The translations under genes and the position numbers were made by a program. 11,128 bases of DNA, from NCBI GenBank assembly GCA_031289515.1, contig JAITPH010000035.1, positions 1 through 11,128 on the forward strand, written 5' to 3'. The stretch comes from Tannerella sp. (GTDB lineage Bacteria > Bacteroidota > Bacteroidia > Bacteroidales > Tannerellaceae). Shown piece by piece: positions 1 to 6,476 of this stretch (position 1 is its first letter; each line of letters starts with the position of its first letter). The notes under the pieces are model-generated. The model was not told where the DNA came from. It was given only the letters and a program-made list of their open reading frames with translations, and searched no databases.

Positions 1-23
1 GTAAAACATTTTCAAATCTATCC

Positions 24-52
24 TTGTATTCAAGAAAAAAAAGTTATTTTTG
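24..52 (+). promoter_or_regulatory. Bacteroidota-type promoter for the GH3/beta-lactamase gene
   Basis: TTG at 24-26 and TAttTTTG at 45-52 match the -33 and -7 elements recognised by the Bacteroidota primary sigma factor, with an 18-base gap. Transcription would begin near 58-60, leaving a leader of under 20 bases before the ATG at 76. No Shine-Dalgarno sequence is present, as is usual in this phylum. Pattern match only. Confidence 0.6.
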
Positions 53-75
53 CATCGAATTTTAGTTGTAGAATC

Positions 76-3063
76 ATGACTCGAAAGTATTTTTTATTCA
101 TATCGTTATTATTGTTCGCGTACATCAATATGTATGCTCAAACGCAACCCAACCTGTATTCTTCGGTAGACGAGGAGAAAATGTATCATTGGGTAGACTC
201 CGTTTTCGATCGTTTGAGCAACGAAGAACGTATCGGTCAGCTGTTTATGGTTATCGCATCGCCAGTGATGGAAACGAAAAATCTCAACAGGCTGACAAAC
301 CTTGTAGAAAACGGCAAAATTGGCGGCGTCCTGTTTCAGCGCGGCGTTCCGGAGGCGCAGGTCAATGTGACAAACAGATTGCAGAAAGCCGCCCGCGTGC
401 CTTTATTAGTAGCTCTCGACGGCGAATGGGGACTGTCGATGCGGTTGAGCAATACGACGCGCTTCCCGAAAAACATGATGCTTGGGGCAATATCCGACCT
501 CTCGCTGATAGAACAGTACGGCGAAGAAGTCGGTCGCCAATGCAAGGAAATGGGGATACACATCAATTTTGCGCCGGATATGGATGTGAACTGCAATTCG
601 GCAAATCCTGTGATTGGAATACGTTCTTTCGGCGAGAAGCCGGACAACGTGACGCGCAAAGCCATAGCCTACGCGCGCGGAATAGAAAAAGCAGGCATCG
701 TCTCGGTAGCCAAACATTTTCCCGGACACGGCGATACTCAAAGCGATTCGCACAAGGCGCTGCCGACCATCAACCATCCGATCGAACGATTGCTCGACGT
801 CGAGCTTTATCCGTTTAACAGGTACATCAAAAGCGGCTTTTCCGGCGTTATGGTCGGACATCTCGACGTTCCGGCGTTAGGCACGAAGGGACGTCCAAGT
901 TCTTTTTCGCGCGAAGTAGTCACCGAGCTGCTGCGCGACAAAATGGGATTTCGCGGACTGTGTTTCACCGACGGACTTGCAATGAAGGGCGCTGTTGTCG
1001 GTAAAAACGAAAGCATAGCAGTAATGGCGCTGAAAGCCGGTAACGACGTCGTACTCGGACCCGAAAATCCGGAAATGGAGATCGAAGCGGTAAAAAAAGC
1101 CGTTGCGAGTAAAGCGCTGCAAATGACTGAAATAGACAGGCATTGCCGCAGAATATTATGCTATAAATATATCGCCGGTCTGAACAAATTCAGTCCAATC
1201 CCGACGGCAAATTTGAATGCCCGCCTGAATACTCCATACGCAGACCGGTTGAACGCAAAACTGAACGCCGAAGCCATTGCCATCGTGAAAAACAAATCCG
1301 AACTCATCCCGCTGAAGCAATTGGACAAGAAACGTATCGCCGCAGTTTCGTTCGACGGCGATGTTAACAACGAATTTCATTTAGTCTTAAAGAGATACGA
1401 TAAGGTTGATTGTTACAATATTACGAGAAATACGGACGAAAAGGAAAAGAAGAGAATATACGACCGTTTGTATAATTATGACCTGATAATAAGCAGTATA
1501 CATAGCGAAAGGACACAGGAGAGCCGCGAACTTGCCGGACTTGCCTCAAAAAAAGAGATGATATTAGTCTTTTTCACTGTTCCGTATAAATGCGCGGAAT
1601 TTGCGACAACAGTCTCAAATGCCGGTTCAATAGTAGTAGCCTACGAGCCGACGATTTATGCGGAGAGTTTCGCAGCGCAGGCAATTTTCGGCGGTATTTC
1701 GGCAAAAGGCTCATTATCAGTCAGCATATCCGCTATGTACCCTGCCGGAACAGGTATCAAGACCGAAAAGACGCGATTAGGATTTCATAAACCCGAAGAA
1801 GTCGGCTTCGACCCTGTTAAACTCCGTGAGATAGATGTTATTGTACGCGAGGGATTGGAAAAAGAAGCATATCCGGGTTGCAGGGTCATTGTAGCCAAAG
1901 ACGGAATGATAATATACAACAAGTCGTTCGGGTATTACGACTATACGAAGAAGAAAGAGGTGACGGAGAATACCGTATACGACCTCGCATCGGTAACGAA
2001 GGCGACCGGAACGCTTCTTGCCATGATGAAATCGTACGACGAAGGCAATTATACCCTGACAAACAAAATATCCGATTTCGTTCCGGAGCTGAAAGGAACA
2101 GACAAGCAGGGGATTATAATACGCGACATGCTGTTCCATCAATCCGGATTACCGGCAGTCATACCTTTTTACGAGCAGGCGATTAACAGGAAAAGTTTCG
2201 CAGGCGTTCTGTACAGCAGCCGGAAAGACAATAATCATTCGGTCAGGGTTGATGCAAACAGATATGCGAACGCAAATTTCAAGTATTATACAGACCTCGT
2301 TTCAAGCAAAAGAAAGCAAGGTTTCAACGTCGAGGCCGGTCGCAACTTCTTTCTGAGCGACGACTTCGCCGGCGACAGCATCATTGCGGGGATTAAGAGG
2401 GCAAAGATGACGGCGTCGGGCAAATATACTTACAGTTGCATCAATTTCATTCTGCTCAAGATGATGATAGAGAAACAAGCGGGCATGCCAATCGACAAAC
2501 TGCTGGACGAATACTTTTTCAGCCGTATCGGAGCGTCTTCGATGACGTACAATCCGTTGAGGAAGATGGATACTTTGCTCATTGCGCCTACCGAAAACGA
2601 CCTTTTCCTCAAGCGCAATGTCATACGCGGATACGTTCACGACGAAGCAGCCGCTTTTCAGGGCGGAGTTTCGGGCAACGCGGGACTGTTTTCGACGGCT
2701 GGAGACTTGGCGAAAATAGCGCAGTTGTACCTGAATGACGGAACATACGGAGGCGAGCGATACATCTCGACAAAGACAAGCAAGCTGTTTACCGGCAGCA
2801 AATCACCTGCGAGCCGTCGCGGGTTGGGCTTCGACAAGCCGGATATCAAAAGCACGTCGAAATCGCCATGCGGCATATTGGCGCCGCAAGTCGTTTACGG
2901 ACACACCGGATATACCGGCACATGCTTTTGGATTGATCCGTCGAACAATATGATCTTCATCTTCCTGAGTAACAGGACATACCCAACCCGCACTAACTCC
3001 AAACTGTCGGCTTTAGATATAAGAACGCGCATACAGGACGTTCTTTACGAGGCGCTGGAATAG
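76..3063 (+). CDS. Secreted GH3 glycosidase (NagZ-like) fused to a serine beta-lactamase-family domain
   Basis: The 995-residue protein opens with a signal peptide (hydrophobic core about residues 5-18, likely cut near Ala21), so it should act in the periplasm or at the surface. Residues about 35-370 are a GH3 catalytic domain. The motif KHFPGHGDTQSDSH (213-226) carries the Asp224-His226 dyad typical of the NagZ branch, and FTDGLAMKG places the expected nucleophile at Asp299. Residues about 395-575 resemble the GH3 C-terminal alpha/beta domain. Residues about 590-995 form a class C beta-lactamase/DD-peptidase fold with SVTK (Ser639, Lys642), Tyr786-Ser-Cys and His943-Thr-Gly. NagZ-type enzymes remove N-acetylglucosamine from muropeptides and the second domain family hydrolyses or binds peptide or ester substrates, so peptidoglycan turnover is the likely role. 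This fused architecture is known in Bacteroidota. The third residue of the tyrosine motif is Cys where Asn or Asp is more usual. The substrate of the second domain cannot be read from sequence. Confidence 0.92.
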   Translation: MTRKYFLFISLLLFAYINMYAQTQPNLYSSVDEEKMYHWVDSVFDRLSNEERIGQLFMVIASPVMETKNLNRLTNLVENGKIGGVLFQRGVPEAQVNVTNRLQKAARVPLLVALDGEWGLSMRLSNTTRFPKNMMLGAISDLSLIEQYGEEVGRQCKEMGIHINFAPDMDVNCNSANPVIGIRSFGEKPDNVTRKAIAYARGIEKAGIVSVAKHFPGHGDTQSDSHKALPTINHPIERLLDVELYPFNRYIKSGFSGVMVGHLDVPALGTKGRPSSFSREVVTELLRDKMGFRGLCFTDGLAMKGAVVGKNESIAVMALKAGNDVVLGPENPEMEIEAVKKAVASKALQMTEIDRHCRRILCYKYIAGLNKFSPIPTANLNARLNTPYADRLNAKLNAEAIAIVKNKSELIPLKQLDKKRIAAVSFDGDVNNEFHLVLKRYDKVDCYNITRNTDEKEKKRIYDRLYNYDLIISSIHSERTQESRELAGLASKKEMILVFFTVPYKCAEFATTVSNAGSIVVAYEPTIYAESFAAQAIFGGISAKGSLSVSISAMYPAGTGIKTEKTRLGFHKPEEVGFDPVKLREIDVIVREGLEKEAYPGCRVIVAKDGMIIYNKSFGYYDYTKKKEVTENTVYDLASVTKATGTLLAMMKSYDEGNYTLTNKISDFVPELKGTDKQGIIIRDMLFHQSGLPAVIPFYEQAINRKSFAGVLYSSRKDNNHSVRVDANRYANANFKYYTDLVSSKRKQGFNVEAGRNFFLSDDFAGDSIIAGIKRAKMTASGKYTYSCINFILLKMMIEKQAGMPIDKLLDEYFFSRIGASSMTYNPLRKMDTLLIAPTENDLFLKRNVIRGYVHDEAAAFQGGVSGNAGLFSTAGDLAKIAQLYLNDGTYGGERYISTKTSKLFTGSKSPASRRGLGFDKPDIKSTSKSPCGILAPQVVYGHTGYTGTCFWIDPSNNMIFIFLSNRTYPTRTNSKLSALDIRTRIQDVLYEALE

Positions 3064-3079
3064 CGTGTCGGGAGCGCTA

Positions 3080-3250
3080 TTACTCGAATTTCCTGTTGAG
3101 GAGTATATGCAAAATGAATCCCAAGATTACGGCGAATAAACCGATGGCAAGTACAGTGTTGCTTCTCGTAGTCGTAAACGCGGGAATAGCCAATACAGCT
3201 ACTCCAATCAAGAGAATTATAGCTCCCAAACTTTTTAATAATGTGTTCAT
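3080..3250 (-). CDS. Small two-helix membrane protein
   Basis: Reading the minus strand from the ATG at 3250-3248 gives 56 codons and a TAA at 3082-3080. The product begins MNTLLKSLGA and holds two hydrophobic stretches, about residues 5-23 and 33-50. A short polar turn rich in Thr, Arg, Ser and Asn separates them, and the tail is basic (NRKFE). This is a helical hairpin typical of tiny Bacteroidota inner-membrane proteins of unknown function. It converges on the GH3/beta-lactamase gene, with 16 bases between the stops. It explains most of the otherwise empty 3064-3392 interval. I saw no TAnnTTTG box on the minus strand immediately upstream. It may be a chance reading frame, but the clean hydrophobic pattern and codon use argue for a gene. 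Confidence 0.68.
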   Translation of the reverse strand: MNTLLKSLGAIILLIGVAVLAIPAFTTTRSNTVLAIGLFAVILGFILHILLNRKFE

Positions 3251-3362
3251 TGTATCAATTTTTTAAATTTTGAATCCTTATTTTTGCTACAAATGAAAGA
3301 AAAATAAATCGATTTGAAAAATTTTTTGGCGGAAAAATTATAAATATATCCGAAATTCCTCT

Positions 3363-3370
3363 TATTTTTG
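3363..3370 (+). promoter_or_regulatory. Promoter -7 box for the acyltransferase gene
   Basis: TAttTTTG at 3363-3370 is a perfect match to the Bacteroidota -7 consensus, 22 bases before the ATG at 3393. I found no good TTTG partner at the right distance, so the -33 element is weak or absent. A second identical box at 3279-3286 could be an alternative upstream start. Confidence 0.5.
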
Positions 3371-3392
3371 CGAAGAATTAAAGACAGAAACT

Positions 3393-4133
3393 ATGTTGAA
3401 TATCTTGTATAAAGTATACTTTTGGCTTATTGCAATACCTTTTTTTGCAGTATGTACGGTAGTGACGGCGACAGTCGTCATAGTAGGTTGTTCGTTGGGC
3501 GGAGAGCGTTTTTTCTCGTATTATCCCGGAATGATCTGGGCGCGAATTGCATGCGCCGTGACTTTTTGTCCTGTCAGGGTAAAAGGCAGGGAGAATATCC
3601 GAAAAGGGCAGTCATACGTTTTCGTATCCAATCATCAGGGAGCTTATGACATATTCCTGATCTACGGTTATCTCGGCGTTCCGATAAAATGGATGATGAA
3701 GAAGGGACTCGGCAAAATTCCGTTTGTAGGCTTCGCGTGTCGGAAGGCGGGATTCATATTCGTAGACAGTTCGACGGCCAGAGCGGCGCAGAAAAGCGTG
3801 ATAGAAGCGGGGCGCAAGCTGACAAACGGAAATTCTCTGACGGTTTTCCCCGAAGGCTCGCGTTCGCAGGACGGTCATCTGGGACGCTTCAAAAAAGGCG
3901 CATATCAGATTGCGGTCGAGCAAACTCTGCCGATCATACCCATTACGCTCAACGGACCGTATAAGGTCTTGCCGAGCGGCTCGTGGAATATTCGTCCGCA
4001 TAGAATAGAGATGACCGTACATCGGTCTATTACGCCGTCGGAGAAAGGCGAATCGGACAAAGAGACGTTGCAGGAACTCGCCGATTCGACCAAAAAGGTC
4101 ATTCATTCCGCTCTGTGGGATGAGTTCAAATGA
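3393..4133 (+). CDS. plsC: 1-acyl-sn-glycerol-3-phosphate acyltransferase (PlsC family)
   Basis: The 246-residue protein is expected to add the second acyl chain to lysophosphatidic acid at the inner face of the cytoplasmic membrane, giving phosphatidic acid for phospholipid synthesis. Residues about 8-33 are a hydrophobic anchor. The catalytic HX4D motif is in NHQGAYDIF (His81, Asp86). The substrate-binding FPEG motif is at 152-155 within VFPEGSRS. The third family block, usually GxIFIDR, reads GFIFVDS (120-126), with Ser in place of the common Arg. Length and motif spacing are normal for the family. The gene appears to be transcribed alone and sits in an envelope-related neighbourhood. Other PlsC-like enzymes such as ornithine-lipid or lyso-lipid acyltransferases share these motifs, so the exact acceptor is inferred. 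Confidence 0.88.
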   Translation: MLNILYKVYFWLIAIPFFAVCTVVTATVVIVGCSLGGERFFSYYPGMIWARIACAVTFCPVRVKGRENIRKGQSYVFVSNHQGAYDIFLIYGYLGVPIKWMMKKGLGKIPFVGFACRKAGFIFVDSSTARAAQKSVIEAGRKLTNGNSLTVFPEGSRSQDGHLGRFKKGAYQIAVEQTLPIIPITLNGPYKVLPSGSWNIRPHRIEMTVHRSITPSEKGESDKETLQELADSTKKVIHSALWDEFK

Positions 4134-4162
4134 TTTTTTTTTGATTTTTCTTGAAAAAAAGA

Positions 4163-4192
4163 TTGTTTATCGAAAATAAATCCGTTCCTTTG
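4163..4192 (+). promoter_or_regulatory. Promoter for the RRM gene
   Basis: TTG at 4163-4165 and TTccTTTG at 4185-4192 are separated by 19 bases. The -7 box has one mismatch to TAnnTTTG. The predicted leader (about 4199-4224) is almost entirely A and T and has no Shine-Dalgarno sequence. Confidence 0.5.
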
Positions 4193-4224
4193 CAGCGTAT
4201 TATTTATTTTTTAATTTTTATTTT

Positions 4225-4470
4225 ATGAATATCTATGTAGGAAACCTGAACTATCATGTTGGGGAAAATGATTTGAAATCCGTACTGGAACAATTTGGAG
4301 AGGTTGATTCCGTCAAATTGGTTAAAGACCGCGAAACCGGTCGCTCCAAAGGCTATGCTTTCGTTGATATGCCGGATGACGGCGATGCAAGGAAAGCAAT
4401 TGGAGAATTGAATGAAAAAGAGCTTGAAGGACGCCGTATGGTCGTTAAAGAAGCTTTACCCAGAAAGTAA
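4225..4470 (+). CDS. Single-RRM RNA-binding protein
   Basis: This 81-residue protein is one RNA recognition motif and nothing else. RNP2 is IYVGNL (3-8) and RNP1 is KGYAFVDM (42-49), with the aromatic residues that stack on RNA at Tyr4, Tyr44 and Phe46. A basic tail (KEALPRK) ends the protein. Short RRM proteins of this kind occur in Bacteroidota and Cyanobacteria and bind single-stranded RNA in the cytoplasm. In gut Bacteroidota they have been linked to global control of transcripts. The gene has its own promoter and a strong terminator, so it is probably a monocistronic and well-expressed unit. The RNA targets cannot be seen from sequence. Confidence 0.95.
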   Translation: MNIYVGNLNYHVGENDLKSVLEQFGEVDSVKLVKDRETGRSKGYAFVDMPDDGDARKAIGELNEKELEGRRMVVKEALPRK

Positions 4471-4490
4471 GAAAATGTTTTTTTATTCAA

Positions 4491-4498
4491 TAATTTTG
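4491..4498 (+). promoter_or_regulatory. Possible -7 box upstream of the CPBP protease gene
   Basis: TAatTTTG at 4491-4498 matches the -7 consensus, but no clear -33 element precedes it. The predicted start (about 4504-4506) would lie inside the left arm of the terminator hairpin. A transcript from here would carry only part of that hairpin and could escape termination. It may be coincidental. Confidence 0.3.
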
Positions 4499-4501
4499 GA
4501 G

Positions 4502-4537
4502 ACTTCTGCCTGTTGTCAGTGGGCAGAAGTTTTTTTT
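4502..4537 (+). terminator. Rho-independent terminator after the RRM gene
   Basis: ACTTCTGCC at 4502-4510 pairs perfectly with GGCAGAAGT at 4522-4530 around an 11-base loop. A run of eight T follows at 4530-4537. It lies 32 bases past the RRM stop codon and just before the CPBP protease gene. Confidence 0.9.
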
Positions 4538-4553
4538 AACATTGATTTTGACT

Positions 4554-5495
4554 ATGAAAGGTATCTTTGAAAGCCGCTCGGCGGGGGTTAAAATTTTGAT
4601 ATTGTTGTTGTTGGTTGTGGTCTCGGTTTGTGTCGGCTCGATCTGCCTCACAATATTTTCGGCTATTTCGGGCGTCGAGTTCGGCGACTTGGCTTCCGAT
4701 TTTTATCAGACACACGCTAATTTCCTTGTTTCGGATATTTTCACCTTCATTGCGCCTGCTCTTGTTATGGCTTATTTGTGCAGTCGGCAACCACGTAACT
4801 TCCTGTCGATAAGGAAAGTGACGGATTTTAGAATCATCCTTCTTTCCATTGTCATGTTCGTTTTGATAATTCCGACCATAAATTTGACCGAGTATCTAAA
4901 TTCAAGAGTTCATCTGCCTGAGTTTATGGCTCCGATAGAGGATTATATGAAGCAAAACGACAAAGACGTCGGCGAGATAATTCAAAATCTTATTTCCGAA
5001 AAAGGCGTTATTCCGCTTATTATCAACTTTTTTACCATAGCCGTGATGGCAGGGCTGTCGGAGGAGCTTTTTTTTCGCGGCATCCTGTTGTCGATAATAG
5101 GCGGAAAAAAGAGAAACCAGCATGCTGCAATATGGATTGTGGCATTGATTTTCAGCGCAATACATTTACAATTCGACGGATTCGTACCCCGTATGCTGTT
5201 AGGAGCGTTCCTCGGATATCTCTTGCTTTGGGGCAGGAGTATTTTGATACCGATGTTTGCCCATTTCCTGAACAATGCTATGAATGTCGTTTTCTTATAT
5301 TGCGGATTTCCGGGTGATTCGTCCGAAGGCGCTACGCTAATGGGCGAGGAGGTTACGTCGACGGATTTATGGACGATGGGATTGTCGGCGTCGGCCGGAC
5401 TTATACTGTTTTACTTTTGCGCAAAGGCAATGAAACGCATCGCTTCGCCGCCGCTACCGTCGCCGCAGTTGCCGCCGTCGTCGCCGTTGCCGTAA
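4554..5495 (+). CDS. CPBP-family intramembrane metalloprotease
   Basis: I chose the ATG at 4554, giving 313 residues. The in-frame TTG at 4542 adds only four residues and abuts the terminator T-run. The protein has several membrane segments (about residues 12-38, 57-75, 92-110, 150-167, 190-205, 212-233, 275-292). The family motifs are present: EExxxR at Glu170-Glu171-Arg175 (LSEELFFRG), FxxxH at Phe200-His204 and HxxxN at His237-Asn241. These residues form the metal or catalytic site of CPBP (Abi/CAAX protease-like) proteins. Bacterial members are membrane proteases of mostly unknown substrate, some tied to bacteriocin immunity. The last 16 residues are a Pro/Ser/Leu-rich tail encoded by a GCCG-rich imperfect repeat. 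The gene converges on lptB, leaving 5 bases between stops. Confidence 0.85.
   Translation: MKGIFESRSAGVKILILLLLVVVSVCVGSICLTIFSAISGVEFGDLASDFYQTHANFLVSDIFTFIAPALVMAYLCSRQPRNFLSIRKVTDFRIILLSIVMFVLIIPTINLTEYLNSRVHLPEFMAPIEDYMKQNDKDVGEIIQNLISEKGVIPLIINFFTIAVMAGLSEELFFRGILLSIIGGKKRNQHAAIWIVALIFSAIHLQFDGFVPRMLLGAFLGYLLLWGRSILIPMFAHFLNNAMNVVFLYCGFPGDSSEGATLMGEEVTSTDLWTMGLSASAGLILFYFCAKAMKRIASPPLPSPQLPPSSPLP
5446..5492 (+). repeat. GCCG-rich low-complexity tract at the 3' end of the CPBP gene
   Basis: Imperfect repeats built from gccg, gtcgccg and gttgccg encode the Pro/Ser/Leu tail of the protease. The tract stands out from the AT-richer flanking DNA. Such tracts can change length by replication slippage. 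Confidence 0.55.
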
Positions 5496-5500
5496 AAAGT

Positions 5501-6259
5501 TCAGATATTTTTCTTTCGGAGTTCAAAGTCGCGACCGAGATATTTTTCGCGGACTATGGCGTTCGACGAAAGTTCTTCGGCAGTGCCCTGAAACAAAACT
5601 TTTCCTTCAAACAAGAGATAAGCGCGGTCGGTGATGCTTAGCGTTTCGTGCACGTTATGGTCGGTTATGAGGATGCCGATATTCTTATGTTTAAGCCGTC
5701 CGACAATGGTCTGAATGTCCTGAACGGCAATAGGATCGACGCCGGCAAACGGCTCGTCCAGCATTATGAATTTCGGGTCGATAGCCAGACAACGCGCTAT
5801 TTCGGCGCGTCGACGCTCGCCGCCCGAAAGTCGGTCTCCGAGATTGTGCCGCACTTTCTGCAAGCCAAATTCTTCAATCAGGCTCTCCATCTTGTCTTTC
5901 TGATAATCTTTGGGTTTGTCGGTCATTTCGAGAACGGCTCTCAAATTATTTTCTACGGTCATTTTTCTGAAGATCGACGCTTCCTGCGCCAGATAGCCGA
6001 TACCTTTGCGCGCCCGCTTATAAACAGGGAAGTCGGTAATATCGAGTTCGTTCAGGAAAATTTTTCCGTTATTAGGCGTTACAAGCCCTACGGTCATATA
6101 AAAAGTAGTAGTTTTGCCCGCGCCGTTAGGTCCGAGCAAACCGACTATTTCTCCCTGTCTGACATTGACCGAAACATGGTTTACAACCGTGCGGTTACGG
6201 TATTTCTTAACCAGATCTTCCGTCCGGAGAATCATTTGATTTTCATATATTTCTTCCAT
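5501..6259 (-). CDS. lptB: LptB, ATPase of the lipopolysaccharide export ABC transporter
   Basis: LptB powers extraction of LPS from the inner membrane with LptF and LptG and its passage across the LptC-LptA bridge. The 252-residue protein has every ABC ATPase element: Walker A GPNGAGKTT (43-51), Q-loop Gln92, signature LSGGE (144-148), Walker B FIMLDEP (164-170, catalytic Glu169), a D-loop and the switch His201 (TDHNVHE). The run GPNGAGKTTTFYMTVGL and the segment VDPIAVQDIQ are characteristic of LptB rather than amino-acid importers. The start at 6259 adds eight residues before Met9 (6235). Either start is possible because the predicted transcript begins only a few bases upstream of 6259. 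Its partner genes are not in the window. Confidence 0.95.
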   Translation of the reverse strand: MEEIYENQMILRTEDLVKKYRNRTVVNHVSVNVRQGEIVGLLGPNGAGKTTTFYMTVGLVTPNNGKIFLNELDITDFPVYKRARKGIGYLAQEASIFRKMTVENNLRAVLEMTDKPKDYQKDKMESLIEEFGLQKVRHNLGDRLSGGERRRAEIARCLAIDPKFIMLDEPFAGVDPIAVQDIQTIVGRLKHKNIGILITDHNVHETLSITDRAYLLFEGKVLFQGTAEELSSNAIVREKYLGRDFELRKKNI

Positions 6260-6267
6260 AATCGGCG

Positions 6268-6275
6268 CAAAGATA
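6268..6275 (-). promoter_or_regulatory. -7 box for lptB, almost leaderless
   Basis: On the minus strand the sequence reads TAtcTTTG (plus strand 6275 down to 6268), a perfect -7 consensus only 8 bases upstream of the first ATG. I see no matching -33 element. Transcription would begin close to 6261-6263, so the mRNA would have almost no leader if translation starts at 6259, or about 27 bases if it starts at Met9. Confidence 0.55.
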
Positions 6276-6296
6276 ATATTTTTTTTGTACTTTTGC

Positions 6297-6327
6297 TTTG
6301 ATTTCCGAAAAGAAACTATTACTTTTG
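6297..6327 (+). promoter_or_regulatory. Bacteroidota promoter of the cytochrome-oxidoreductase operon
   Basis: TTTG at 6297-6300 and TActTTTG at 6320-6327 are separated by exactly 19 bases. This is the best full promoter match in the window. The start would lie near 6333, giving a leader of about 140 bases before the ATG at 6477, far longer than the other leaders here. It is divergent from lptB. Confidence 0.7.
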
Positions 6328-6476
6328 TGGACTGAACTTAAAATTAATCGTAAAAATCAAATTTGAACTGTGAGAAACATAACGTTTGTATGGCTATTCT
6401 TTAGGTTGCAAAAACGGTTTCGCAAGAGGAAGCGCCTTTCGGATAAGAGTATGTTTTTGACAAAAAGACAGATAAG

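Noticed and set aside
189..818. 209-codon plus-strand frame inside the GH3 gene
   Set aside because: It is an arginine-rich, low-information translation overlapping the GH3 domain with its conserved active-site motif in another frame.
406..861. 151-codon minus-strand frame opposite the GH3 domain
   Set aside because: It is antisense to conserved coding sequence and shows no recognisable motif.
3279..3286. Second TAttTTTG box upstream of the acyltransferase gene
   Set aside because: It matches the -7 consensus but has no -33 partner and lies over 100 bases from the gene; such boxes arise by chance in AT-rich DNA, so it is noted only as an alternative.
4542..4553. TTG start giving four extra residues on the CPBP protease
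   Set aside because: A standard ATG lies at 4554, and the longer start would abut the terminator T-run.
5648..6301. 217-codon open frame on the plus strand opposite lptB
   Set aside because: It is a shadow of lptB: the minus strand carries all ABC ATPase motifs, while this frame shows no domain and lacks a plausible promoter.
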